A stretch of DNA of 64,000 nucleotides from Epiperipatus broadwayi (taxonomy: Eukaryota > Onychophora > Udeonychophora > Euonychophora > Peripatidae), in contig JAQFVV010000254.1 of the NCBI GenBank assembly GCA_028023455.1, positions 870,001 through 934,000 of the forward strand. The letters run 5' to 3'. The notes below the pieces were generated by a model that was given only the letters and a program-made list of their open reading frames with translations, was not told the origin of the DNA and searched no databases. Position numbers and translations under genes: made by a program. Of the stretch, positions 11,950 through 24,029 are shown piece after piece; the first letter of the stretch is position 1, and each line of letters begins with the position of its first letter.

Positions 11950-12209
11950 TCAAAGCCTTGTTAAGAGCTTATTTTGCAAGCTCTATATATAACATTTGTA
12001 AACACGAGCTTTATTAAATTAGGTTATGTGACATATGACTTGGTTTTTTATCATTTTATCTTTTCAACATATAGGTGTTCAAGTATACCAGTGTTATGAG
12101 ATAGAATAGTGAATAGTGGATAGTGTGAAAGTCTGTGCTCATATACCCTATATATTACATATATTGATACAGGTATATAATAAGCCTGTATTTGAGTTAT
12201 ATCAGAATT

Positions 12210-12763
12210 GTATGTTTTTATCATTTCTTGTAATAAATTATTCAAAATAATTCAGAAAGGGTTGACAAAAAAAGAACCTTAGAACAATGGCATAATCTCA
12301 GAAAACAACCTTCTACGAATGAATGCGCATGTAAGTCAAAGTTAAATTGGAAAATATTATAAAAAAATTTTTTTATAAATTATTTAAACCAGCAGACTTT
12401 AATTAATTAAATAAAATGTTTAAATTTTAAAAAAACATCTGCATATTTAGAAAAGTAAAGGTTTTTAATGCTAAATTAGCAGATAGATTTATAAACTTTG
12501 CTTTAATGATGGTATTCAATCTATTGTCTAAAAGAAAAATAAATGATTACATAAATGGTATCTTTTATTTAAAAATTATAAACCTTCTAAAATTAAGAAT
12601 TGTTTTTCTTTTGTATTGCTTTCTTAAAATGATTATAATAATCCTTTCAATTTCCAGAAAATACTAGTTGGATTTGTCTGGCATAATTTTAAGTAAAACT
12701 GAACGGTACATAAAAGAAGAAAAGTGAAGTAATTTAATTAGCCTGTTTCTCTCAAGAGTTTTC
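12210..12763. other. AT-rich spacer
   Basis: No gene or repeat is recognised between palindromes A and G. Confidence 0.5.
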
Positions 12764-12776
12764 TTATCTTTATATA

Positions 12777-13469
12777 ATAAATTGAAAGTATGCTAGCCTT
12801 TCTCACATGCGCAATTATAACAGAGAAAGCCAATCAGATTTTAAACAGATATCTAATAAATAAACAAGCTTAGACACGAGAGACAGAGATTTTGATAGAA
12901 AAGGTTGATACCAACCTTTTCTAAACTTAACTTTTATATATATAAGCCAGTCTTAAGCATCTTAGCTTGAAAGCTTTAAATATATAAACAAATACAATTA
13001 TCATTCATTGTGTTATAAATATATTACGGCACGAAATCTCAGATTTACTATACCGCAATTTTCATAGCAGCAACGTTTGTAAACAATATTTATCTAAATC
13101 ACATGTTGAAAATTGATAATAAATTGAAAGTATGCTAGCCTTTCTCACATGCGCAATTATAACAGAGAAAGCCAATCAGATTTTAAACAGATATCTAATA
13201 AATAATCAAGCTTAGACACGAGACAGAGATTTTGATAAAAAAGGTTGATACCAACCTTTTCTAAACTTAACTTTTATATATATAAGTTTAGAAAAGGTTG
13301 GTATCAACCTTTTTTATCAAAATCTCTGTCTCGTGTCTAAGCTTGATTATTTATTAGATATCTGTTTAAAATCTGATTGGCTTTCTCTGTTATAATTGCG
13401 CATGTGAGAAAGGCTAGCATACTTTCAATTTATTATCAATTTTCAACATGCGATTTAGATAAATATTGT
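12777..13469. mobile_element. Palindromic insertion, family G (tandem plus inverted copy)
   Basis: Two direct copies start at about 12781 and 13125 (344-bp unit), and the second runs straight into an inverted copy. The palindrome arms, 13083-13268 and 13284-13469, are 186 bp each with a 15-bp AT-rich loop, and I find a single mismatch between them. The first direct copy differs from the second at several sites. A perfect 13-bp target duplication TTATCTTTTATATA-type block (TTATCTTTATATA) flanks the element at 12764-12776 and 13470-13482. It has no ORF and no hammerhead was found. It shares CCAAT, GAGACAGAGA, a hairpin and TATA-CCAGTC blocks with family F. Confidence 0.8.
12829..12952 (+). promoter_or_regulatory. 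Promoter-like module of family G (CCAAT, hairpin, TATA)
   Basis: The order is GCCAATCAGA (12829), GAGACAGAGA (about 12881), a perfect 12-bp hairpin with a 4-base loop (12898-12925), TATATATATAAG (12937-12948), then CCAGTC. Family F carries the same order at 32732-32828 with different hairpin bases. A CCAAT box about 105 bp upstream of a TATA box resembles a pol II promoter. Function is inferred only from the motifs. Confidence 0.45.
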
Positions 13470-13482
13470 TTATCTTTATATA

Positions 13483-15084
13483 GAAAAATAATTTTGTTTA
13501 CCAGGTGTATGCTTTTTCCAAAAAAACTTATGCAGTATATAAAGAGGTATAAAATAATTAGGAAAAAAAATTGGTTTCTTTAATTTGAAAGTTAATCACT
13601 TTATAAAGCACTCTTCCAAAACCATGTATTTCATCCTGAATTATATAGGCGATCCGATTATTATAAGTGTTGATTTTACAAGTCTGACACTGAATGAACA
13701 AAGTATATCAATTTGAAATGTGAGGAAATAATACTTTGGAAATACCCATTAATCACTGATTGTTAATAGTAAAATTATTAGCAATTATTTTACAAATATA
13801 GTCCATGGAAGAATGTCAATTGATGCTCTGGATTTTGTACCTGAGATTTTCCGAACTGAAAACAAGTAATGGAAACAATGCTAAATATATATATATATAA
13901 TATTTTATAAGAAAATGTTTTTATTTAATTTGATGAATAATACAGTAAAATTTAAAAAAAAACATTTTCAAACATAATTTTGATTGTTATATTTAATGTA
14001 AAGTAGCAGTATGAGGTGTTCATAAATTAATTAATTCAATTACTAATTTTAAAAATAGTGATTGAATTAATTTATGAATATTCTATACCTATGTTTTAAA
14101 TAAAATATTCTAATCTAAATTGTGGTTGACAAAAATATGTTTTTTTTTTAATGCATTGCTTATTAAATTAAATTAAATATTTTTTTTTTTTTAGTATTCA
14201 ACAAACATTTTTTTATCTATTCATAATGAAATATAAAACCAGAGAATCTAAACAATGTTACTGTATTTCTAGTATTTGAAATGAAATTAACATATGTTAA
14301 AAGTCATTTGCAATATTTTTTTTCTATTTATGAAGATAGCATTTGAAAAAAGTCAAGAGAAATTAAGATTTAATGTTTAATTTCTTTTTCTTTCTATTTT
14401 AATTAATTATAAATGCTTTTTAGTGAATTAGTCTGTATATTCAATAGAATTAAATTTTTAAAAAATATATAGCCATATCAACGAAAACTTATTAAAATCA
14501 GCATGTTTTGAAATTTGGCCTATCAATATTTTTAGATTGCACAGCCCTGAAAATATTTCAGTGTCATATTGCTTTTTTATAGATACTTAACATCTGTACA
14601 AAATTTGGAAAAAAGCAGTTGGATAGAAGTATGTTAAAAATCCATTACAATATTTGACCTAAAAACAAACAAATACAATTTCTAAATTAAATAAAAGTTT
14701 TTGATAAAACAAAAGAAGTAAAATTTATATTTTATAAACATTTTCTTAAATAATAAAAATATTTTATATATATATTACATGATTTTATTGACCATGAACT
14801 AAAAATTGTTTCTTCAATCACAGTTAAAGTGAGGTTTTTTGATTTAACTTGAAATAAAAGCATTGAGGGGGATACAGAAATTAAGCCAATTTCTTACTAT
14901 AAAACATAGTGATTGATCTAATTAATTTCTGAACCACCCAAATCATTTTTTTTTCATGCATGATCAATAACAGCATTTAATATAAAAAAAAATGTAATTC
15001 TGTTATTCTAATTTTTTTACTATTGGCACAGTAAATGAAAATGTAAAACTATATCATACTTTAAATTGACCAGATACTTATAGT

Positions 15085-15088
<4 letters not shown>
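13483..15088. other. AT-rich region, no gene recognised
   Basis: There are long A and T runs and a short near-palindrome of TTAATTCAAT type at about 14025-14075. No coding or RNA feature is supported. Confidence 0.5.

Positions 15089-15132
<44 letters not shown>
15089..15132. repeat. (TA)n microsatellite
   Basis: There are about 21 uninterrupted TA/AT dinucleotides. Confidence 0.95.
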
Positions 15133-15135
<3 letters not shown>

Positions 15136-15633
15136 ACCCTCACTTCTGGGAAATATATAATATATAATAGGACTAGCTCAGATAAATGGTTATGCTTGGC
15201 TAAAATACATCTAATCAATAATAAAGATATTCTATGATACTATCTATTATTTAACTAGCTCTAACTAATAAGAAATAATAAAAATTGTTCGGTTTTATAA
15301 AATTAAATGAATAAAATATTAATAAAATCATGAGACAATGAAGTGAAGTACAAGTAGCAATTTGAATTACAATGAGCCAATATCCCACAAAATGCCACCT
15401 CAATGGCATAAGAATACTATCCCCCCTATTATTTCAAATAATAATAAATGCATAGCATTCTTACGACTTTAAAATAATAATCAATTAAATATAATGCTAA
15501 TAAATAAATCCTAATCTCTTTATTAGAATAATATGACTATGTTAATCTCAGGTTCTTTCAACTAATTCCAATCATTAAAATTTCTGTAGCCAAGTATAAT
15601 AAGGGATTTTATATCATCCTCAACTACACCTAA

Positions 15634-15830
<197 letters not shown>

Positions 15831-15839
15831 CTTCAATAT

Positions 15840-17520
15840 ATAATTATCAATCTTATCTACTTTTCAATGTAATGGAATTATAATTATAATAATAATAAGT
15901 AAATAATATAGTATAATCTTGTATCTTTCATGTGGCATCTCAAATAGAATGTGTGGTATAATCTGATAATCTGAGAACATGTGACAACGAATAATATTAT
16001 AACTCTATGCAATAAATTATAAAATTAATTTATGACCATATGTTAATAATAATGAAAAATGAAATTTCTCAAATAAATTATATTAAGAAACACTACAATT
16101 TCTTAAGTAAATAATCTTATTCATACTGTGCAAATATTTATTTGGTTTAATATCTCCTGAGATCATGGGGGTATGGTGTGAAGAAATCAATGTGACACAA
16201 AATTTTATAAAACAAGTTTAACAAAAATTTACTGTAACACTTTTAACAAAAATAAACTATGTCCACTATTTACAATTCCATCTTGGGTAAATTACATATT
16301 TCTTCATTTCAAATAAAAATAAAATAACAAAATGTAAAAGTACATAAGCCTTCACTGCAACTTATAACTTTTTATATTTCTTTACAACAATCACAATAAT
16401 ATTACTAATAATATTCACATTGTCTACCAATTGAATTATATTATAATATGTTTTCCATAAGCATACACAAATTATGAAAACATAAACTACAGAAATAGCA
16501 CTTATTTCAATATATGTCTATCGATTTATACTCAATTAATCAAATAACTTTTATTATGATAGTGCTGACATTATAAAAAAAAAATATTTATTTCAGTTCG
16601 TTACTAAATACATGGACTTAAATAAAATAATCTAATTAACATACTTTATACCTCTTGCTTGGCATTAATTTAATATAAAATTCAATGTGTGTGTTTATGC
16701 TATTCTAAACATAAAAAAATCATATTTATAAAATATAAATACTTGTTCTATTTTATGTTGTTTCTCTGGATGTATTGTCCTTTAAAAATATGCATTACAT
16801 GTATGATAAAATATTTAAAAATTATTCAAAAAGTCTCGTAAATAATTTCATTATCACATATATTTTTACAAAAAAAAAGAGTTTACTAAAATACGGAAAA
16901 TATTTAGGATTTTTGGTCCTTATATTCTAATTTTACTCTCAATCTCATTTGCATTTAATCTCAACATACATCAAAGCAAGAAAAACCTATCTTATCTCTT
17001 TCAACAATAAACAATTCTACAATTCCCAAAATTATTTATCATTCTCCTTCAAAATACTGTATGATGCAATAACTTTAGAAATTATAATAGCGATTCGATG
17101 TGTAGGTATGAATAACTAACTAGAGTATTAACTCAATAGTATAAACATATAAGATGATCAACATGGCAACAGTGCATATAAAAAAAAGAGGCATAACTTT
17201 TCTGTCTAATAACCTCCCTATAAAATAATGTCCAAGCTATTTATTTATCTCTTTAAAACATTAATACTCAATACTAAGAAAAACATTGCCCATGGAAATA
17301 TACAAGTTACAGAGCTTCGTTATCTGTACCTGCATAATTACGAAGATAATAAAATTACTTTCTATTCCCCATACATCTTACATCTAAGCATTCCTTTGGT
17401 TTCTTTTCATACTCCAAGGTCACTACCACTTTAAAATTTCATAACAGATTTATCAATCTACATCATCAAAATTATCAAAAACATTTTTCTAAAAAACAAT
17501 AAATAAGATTCACGTATAAA
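15840..17520. other. AT-rich region, no gene recognised
   Basis: Only short chance frames are present. The 68-codon frame at 17228-17434 has no recognisable motif. Confidence 0.5.
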
Positions 17521-17535
17521 TTCAACATTCTAGAC

Positions 17536-17974
17536 CAGGGGTGGCCAACTTTTGTGTTCACAAGATCTCCTTTTTATTTTAAAAATGTGTTGCGATCGAC
17601 TCGTTGTCTGTCATAGGCGTAGTCTAAAATGGAGGGAGGTGTGAAATATATACTATTTTTATATATCTACCCAGTAAAAAATAATTATTTAATGGGCAAA
17701 AAAACTCATGACCGGGGGAATTAAAGCAACATGAGTAATTATTAACAATATTTATTAATTCAAATTTGCTATATTAAATCAAGATTAAAAATATTATTTT
17801 TAATAATATCTAAAATTGAAAAAAAATTTAGAACAAAAACAAAAAAACTTGAAAATCTTGACTTAATTTGTTTCACTCGTCACCTGACAGCTCTTGCCAG
17901 ATTGGCCTCACGATCGACCAAAAATGGCTTTGCGATCGATCGGTGGATCACGAACGACTTGTTGGACACCCCTG
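17536..17974. mobile_element. Non-autonomous hAT element (MITE) 1
   Basis: The termini CAGGGGTGGCCAAC (left) and GTTGGACACCCCTG (right) are imperfect inverted repeats of the hAT type. A perfect 8-bp target duplication TTCTAGAC lies at 17528-17535 and 17975-17982. The 439-bp interior has no transposase frame. It keeps GATCGA-rich subterminal blocks (GCGATCGAC, GCGATCGATCGG) that may bind transposase. Recent insertion is suggested by the perfect duplication. Confidence 0.85.
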
Positions 17975-17982
17975 TTCTAGAC

Positions 17983-19290
17983 TACTCAACAAAAAAATAT
18001 TACTTCATTTTCAAAAATTCATCAATAGAAATACAAATGATTTTGTTTCGATATACTAAGTCAATACTTTAAACTTTTTTAAAATAATAGGATTCCTTTA
18101 CTAAAGAATCATATAAATTATATTCATCGTTGAATCATATTACATTAGTAATATAAAATAAAAGTATGCAAATTTTTTTAAAATCTAACTCATATAAGCT
18201 TTGTGTGTGTTTAATGCATTCTCACGTACCCATACGTTCATACATTAATATTATAAAATACTCCAAGCAATCTAAAGAAAATAAAATAAGTACATCATGT
18301 AAAAAATTAATATTTTATAAATTTTACCCATAGTGACAATTTCTAGTTGATCATTTTTAGACATTTTCTGGTCCACATTTTATAAAAATATTACATAATA
18401 TTGGCATTTACTCAGCAGACTATCATACTACAAATATTTATAAACAACTTTACAGAAAATTAAATATTCTTTACAATGATTACTATGCTATATTAGTAAA
18501 TATATGGCATATAATTTTCCTACCTATCGTAATATAAAAAATAATAATATTAGTAGTACATAAAATAAAACCATATTTACATATAATTCCAATCCATTAT
18601 AAAGTAATTTAAAAAAAAAAAATCTTTTTTTCTTCTGATATTTCCATTATAAGTCCTAATAAACACTCACTCCCCCACTGTACATTGCTATGACAAACAT
18701 TGTTTAACACTTGAGAACAAAACTTTTCTCCCCCTAAATAATGAAAATGAAAAAATGAAAGGAAGTCAACTTTTAAATCTAGATTCATTCATACAAATAA
18801 TCATTAATCTTTGCTTGAAAGTTTATAAAAATTATAGTCCTTTGTTTATATCTTTCAGAACAATGATTATTAAAGATAATATTAATTTAAAAACTTGGAA
18901 ATAATCCTCCAAAGTTTTTCCCATTCTATAGGATCCTGTATTGGGCTTCCGATGCACCTATTACAGCTATATTAGTTCAGGCTTACTTATACGGAAATTG
19001 CGCATTTTTGTTCCATAGAAATTGGCATTTAATATTTTAATAAAGTCAGCATAAAGTATTTTGTCAGGACAATTTTAATTATCCAAGTATTTCTTTTCCA
19101 GATAATAATTTTCCAATATCGTTTTTTTATACTATTAAATAAATGCAGTCTTTTAAATAATGAAGACTTGTCATGTAAAATATATTTGCAGTAATATTAA
19201 TCTTTATTTCTCAATCATTTTGAATAAAAGTTCAGAATAAACTTCTAAAAATTATTTCCTTTAAAACATTTATTGTAACTCTTTAAAAAA
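17983..19290. other. AT-rich region, no gene recognised
   Basis: No gene or repeat is recognised. Confidence 0.5.
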
Positions 19291-19298
19291 ACTATATA

Positions 19299-20166
19299 CA
19301 CCTGGGTCTTGTTTTACGCGATAGATAGGTTCCTCAGAAAACACGCGCAAACGAAATTGCACAAAAAAAGATGTAACTTACATTGAAAACGGGGGGATGC
19401 GGTCTGTGATTTTTCAAAATTCGCATAAAAGCAAAGCACCAACGTAAAATTACTTTAAAATTTGCGCAAAAAAAAAAAGGAAATAAAATATGACAAATAA
19501 AAAATTTCAAATTTGAAAAAAATTGATACAAGACAAACTTTTTTTAACTATAATATTTAATTTTATTCAAAATAATATATTTTTATGCATAATTTACAGT
19601 ACAGTAATTTACATTTTTTTATACACGTTTTAATTATTATGATTTTCTGGTGACAATGTAATTAGTAATTAATCTTTGAGACGATGATTTTATTAATTGT
19701 TTACGAAGCTCGTGATATCCAGACATACAACTATTTAGCTCTCATTGGAATTTAAGAGCACATTAATGATTAGTGTCATTAATAAGAAAATAATAATTGA
19801 TTACATTCTTTTTTAAAAAGCAAAAACAGAATGTGATTTAAAATGCAAAATTAACACGCACAATGTTTGAACAAATTTACATTATAATCTTGTAAAATTT
19901 AATATATGTATACATAAAATGTGGAAATCATGATTTCAATTTCATTATTGCATAAAATCTTACTATTATAAAGCACTGAAAATATTGAAATTACTAAGAT
20001 GAGAGTCGAATTCCAATAATGTGCTATTACTTTCAATATAACGAAAGTGCGCGAAATTTATTATTTAAAGTAATAGCGCATTATCGGAAATTGACTTCTG
20101 GTGAAACATGAATCGCGTAACTTCAAAATCGTGTTAAATAAGTCCGTGTAAAAAGAGACCCAGGTG
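19299..20166. mobile_element. Pogo/Tc1-mariner-type MITE
   Basis: Perfect 11-bp terminal inverted repeats CACCTGGGTCT and AGACCCAGGTG are flanked by TA on both sides. The TA target and CAC-start termini fit the Tc1/mariner superfamily. The subterminal sequence rich in TTTACGCG and CGCG recalls pogo/Tigger-like elements. No transposase frame is present in the 868 bp. CpG dinucleotides are commoner here than in the surroundings. Confidence 0.7.
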
Positions 20167-20169
20167 TAT

Positions 20170-21600
20170 TTTCAAAAATATTGAGAATTAAAAAATCTTT
20201 ACTGTATAGCTTTGCTTTTTTATATACGGCTATCTTTTTTCACAATAAAATGCATTTACATTTAATTTTCTACAAATTTTTCTGTCTAATTCTCTCCACA
20301 ATGTCCAAAATATTAATATAACCAATATTATATCTCTTTGAATTAATAATTTTAGAAATATATTTTTACTTAATGTCTGTACCTCCATCCTTTCTTTCCA
20401 AAGATATACAATTATTTTTGATATAAATTCCATAGTTACTGTGACACTAACTTAAGTTTCAATAGACTATTTGGTAAGGAATTTTAGTTGCTTCAACAGT
20501 GCATGATTTAAACTTGATAAACTTATAATTTTTTAATACTATCTTCTTTCAAAATGATCCCAGTTAATACAATATCCAATACTTTAATATTTTAAAAATA
20601 ATAAATTATTTAGAGAGCTGTTTAACACAAATTGACTTTTAAAACACAATTTTATCACCCCAGAAAAAATGACACTGACTTTTTATAACAAAATAAATTG
20701 ATGATTTGATTGGCTATTTAGATCTTTATCTGATGATCTAATTTACATATTAGTACTATCTTACACAATTAAATTTCAAAATAAAAATGATGACTCATTC
20801 GAATATTATTAATTATTACATTATTTAATTCTAAACTAATTTTATATTTTTATTTAAACTAACTAAATATTTTAAAACAGCATTTTTAAAAATAATATTT
20901 TATTATCTTATCATACCTTCATTATTTAATGTATCTATTTTTAAAAATCTAGTTTTATTAACTACATTCATTTTAAAACTCTAATTAAATATTTTATAAC
21001 AGCTAATTATTATCTTGTGATAGACAAATAAATGTTTCAATTTTGTAGTACAATTCTAAAGCAATGTTGAAACTTTATTAGAAAAAACTTGTAAGCACAC
21101 AAGTATGAATATTTACATGTCACCTGACTGAAAACTCAGACAATCTGTATCAATTTCTGTCTGGTAACAGAAATAAATGTTTAAGTGCAAAAATATTATA
21201 TTAAAGAATAATAATATAATAGAATTTAGAATAATAATTTTGATACTATTAAATGAAATACATTTCCCCCCACAAAATATTATATTTTTAAATAAATAAT
21301 TTTTAATACAACTATTAAGTATAATTTTCATTTTAAAATACATTATTTATTTAATTTTAAGTTATTACTTTAAAATTTCGCTTTTAACACTTATTTAAAA
21401 GACTTTTAATATACTATTTTACTATGGACAGTTTTCCCAACCATACAAAATTACATTATTTAGCTTTATTTGACTATTTTTAATATATTAGTATAGTTTT
21501 ATGCATTTAATAATCTCCTTTTACCTTAATAAAGCTTTTTAAAACATTGTCAATGTTACACAGTAGTCATACCAACTAAAACATACCCTTCATTTAAAAA
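20170..21600. other. AT-rich region, no gene recognised
   Basis: Only short frames without recognisable motifs are present. Confidence 0.5.
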
Positions 21601-22686
21601 ATTGACTAAATGAATTCATTTGGACCTAAACAAAAGGGTGCAATATATATATATATGTACCACTAGTGAATATATATGTTATAAACACATATATTCTGTG
21701 TTACATATGTTATCATTTAAAAATAAATTATCAGATTTATTAAAAAAGAAATAAAATCAAATAAATGAGAATAGTCCAAAAGTAATAATTAATTAAGGAG
21801 TGGTTCTAAAAACATAGTTTTAAAAATAAAAAGATTGCTTATATTTTGATTTTAAAATATAATAAAACTTTTTGTTAAACAGAGGGCTGGAAAGGGGGGA
21901 ATCTAAAGAAGAATTAGAGAAAAGATTTTAACTTTTTTCTCTCTCTTTTTGTACAGAAAACTCCTTTTATAATATATAAAATAGGCCAATGTGAAATCAG
22001 ATTAAAAATTAATCTATTAAATTAAATATTAGAAACTTTTTGAAAAATGTAATTAATTAGTTAATAAGATTTCAGATTGATAATAAAATCAAAATCAATA
22101 ACTAAATTAATTAAAAAACTGTACACTATTTTATCAAGGTAGATTAATCTAAGCAAAAATGGAATTAAAATAATAGAAGAAACAAAAGTATATAAAGTCC
22201 CTCTCTCTATTGTTATTCAGTTGGGGCTGCAATCTGCTAGATCATTCATTAGTTGGGTTCATGTTAATACAGTCAGATTGCTATCAGTATGAACAGAATT
22301 CAAAATGCAGAATCAGAGTTTGGAGAACTTTAAGTGCAGTAGCAGACTAGTTATTACTGTTGCAGACCACTTTATTGTAAACACCACTGAAATAGCAACA
22401 TGCATTACTAAAACTCAAGTCCTCTGTCACATCAACTGTGCTCACCTGTACAAATGCCTGAAACAAATGCCTAGATAGTAAATCAATGCTGCCACTAATA
22501 TCTCTCTTCTCCTATATTAAAATAAAAAATGGAAAAGCCCTGGAACTACTGACAGAGACCAAAAAGCCAACCAGTCGGAAACTGACAACTATGAAAACCT
22601 AGGTAAAGATACTTTTCAATATATTGTGATCACAGTCTAGATTTATTATTTTAAATGAACTTTAGTTAATGGACTATTGTAATTAT

Positions 22687-23342
22687 TGTAACCGGCATGC
22701 CTCCGTTCTGTCTATATGGCCGTTCTAGGTTGGTGTGCTATCAAGTATAATCTGACGGATGCAACCAGCTACACAAAATATATATATAGAACGGATTAGT
22801 AAGAATATATTATATTCAATTACTACCTTACCAGTTGAGTTTGACCTAATAAAATATCAAATCAAACTATATTTCCCAACCGATTGTTCTTCTTGATATA
22901 AAAAATATAAAATGGTTGACATAGCAAGTAATTACAGTAATGCAAATCTTAAAACGAGGTTTATTTGTTGTCTAACATAAAACATAATTTCTATAATTTT
23001 GAGACATATCAATAATAATAAATACGTGTATAGAGTGATAGTATGAAATGGGTGTAAATAAGTTTCTTATAATGTTCGTTCAATTAAAGTTTATATGTAT
23101 CAGAGTTATCTAAAGGGATAATTCGCGTTTTTGATTCTCTTGGACTTATGATTAAACTAGGAGTTTATAAATTAGCATGCTAATATACGATTACCTAGGT
23201 AAACGGTCCTGGCAATTTATTCAGTCACTTCTTCGAACCGCGTTGTGGGCATCCCACTTCTTTTGTAGAGCGGTTCAACTCCGGATGTTTCTCGTAACGG
23301 TTTCCAAATGGCACAGACGTAACAGGTGAGCAGGTGATTATC

Positions 23343-23380
<38 letters not shown>

Positions 23381-23533
23381 TTTCCCCCCCCCCCTCCCCA
23401 CTAAACCCCCCCCCCCCCCCCCCCCCCCAGCCCCCCCCAAAATCTTTTTTTTTTTTTTACCCCCCCCCCCTAATATTAACACACCAAATAAATATATTAT
23501 ATTAAATATATGTGATCACCTCGTGCTATCACA
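22687..23533. mobile_element. Probable solo LTR inserted in repeat E
   Basis: Comparison with the uninterrupted E copy at about 26610 defines an 847-bp insertion that starts TGTAACC, ends ATCACA (TG…CA termini) and is flanked by TTAT on both sides (22683-22686 and 23534-23537). This fits a solo long terminal repeat with a 4-bp duplication. It is richer in CpG than its surroundings, has TATATATATAGAAC at about 22783 and contains poly-C tracts. No internal retrotransposon genes are present. A large DNA MITE is the alternative. Confidence 0.55.
23343..23470. repeat. Poly-C tracts
   Basis: Runs of C (about 34, 10, 20 and 10 bases) are broken by short T-rich interruptions and one T12 run. The proline- and glycine-rich frames across them are artefacts. 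On the minus strand this is a strong G-quadruplex candidate. Run lengths may be affected by assembly error. Confidence 0.9.
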
Positions 23534-24029
23534 TTATAGTCTGTCATCATTTATATTTTTCTTATGTAAAATTTATTATTGTCATAGTGTGTTAAATATG
23601 TGTGCATAAATAAATATTAATGTTTGCTTTAATTGTTATTTTGTCTATTTTCTCTTTTTCTCTTACTGCATCACCAGTAAATTAGTACAGGGTTATTTTA
23701 TATGTTAAGTAAATGTGCTGGACCCTAAGACAAAGTTTGAGCTAGTTATGAGATATTTTATATACTGGATTGGGTGTGTGTTATTTGAAACATGCTGATT
23801 ATGGAGCCTATGGTTGGCTGACATCTGAGGTTGATCCTCAAAACAAATAAAATGCTTTGGATGGCAGGGGCTTGAATCTAGCAGTCAATAAGTGCTATAG
23901 CCTGGAAATGTGATCATAGGTTATATTTTGTATAGCCTTAGTCTGGTTTTAGACACCATGGATGTTTCATCTATCTGTGGTATTATACTTCTCTGCTTGA
24001 AGAACCAGTCCATTTCCATAGTATTCGAG

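Larger units (their letters stand above)
11169..12054. mobile_element. Palindromic retrozyme-like insertion, family B, nested in A
   Basis: A minus-oriented copy (11169-11643) meets a plus-oriented copy (about 11645-12054). The plus copy starts mid-unit and runs once round the unit and a little further: ATGTGACAT(C/A)TGACTTGG occurs near 11644 and again near 12024, about 378 bp apart. The minus copy is also longer than one unit, with ribozyme cores at 11253 and 11631 separated by 378 bp. The insertion breaks family A and duplicates TTTATCTTTTCAA (11156-11168 and 12055-12067). There is no coding capacity. Permuted, greater-than-unit copies are expected from a circular RNA template. Confidence 0.78.
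10252..12196. mobile_element. Palindromic retrozyme-like insertion, family A (interrupted by B)
   Basis: A minus-oriented copy (10252-10575) faces a plus-oriented copy (about 10580-11168, resuming at 12055 after the nested B insertion). The arms share blocks such as CATATATGTGTTCAAGTGTA, CTGAGCACTTATTGCATAT and GGAGTGTGGAGTGGATTG. The plus copy is longer than one unit: ribozyme cores at 10655 and 11112 lie 457 bp apart in direct orientation. A 13-bp target-site duplication flanks the whole element (10239-10251 TTATATAAGAATT and 12197-12209 TTATATCAGAATT, one mismatch). There is no coding capacity. The hammerhead pair and the direct overlap point to insertion of a cDNA made from a circular or multimeric RNA. 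Confidence 0.75.
21640..24020 (+). repeat. Long dispersed repeat E, copy 1 (split by a solo LTR)
   Basis: It aligns along its length with 25640-27070. Shared landmarks are GAGAATAGTCCAAAAGTAAT, GTATATAAAGTC (a TATA-like box at about 22190), TTCATTAGTTGGGTTCAT, GAGACCAAAAAGCCAACC, GAAAACCTAGGTAAAGAT, CTGCATCACCAGTAAA and AATAAAATGCTTTGGATG. An 847-bp insertion at 22687-23533 interrupts it. No ORF is conserved between copies. The family is not recognised. It may be a non-autonomous retroelement with a pol II-like promoter. Confidence 0.75.

Noticed and set aside
20731-20765. CTGATGA followed by a 5-bp stem (CTAAT/ATTAG)
   Set aside because: GAAA is absent after the stem and no stem I pairs. 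Chance match.
22539-22603. Hammerhead-like layout in repeat E (also 26465-26530): CTGACAG or TTGATGG, a stem, GGAAAC, closing CCTGG/CCTAGG pairs
   Set aside because: The ninth core base is G in both copies, the inner stem I does not pair in register and the cleavage triplet is ACT in one copy. The third copy near 56030 has lost the CTGA region. It is a structural look-alike until a consensus shows otherwise.
23225-23609. Proline-rich and glycine-rich frames on opposite strands
   Set aside because: They are translations of the poly-C tracts.
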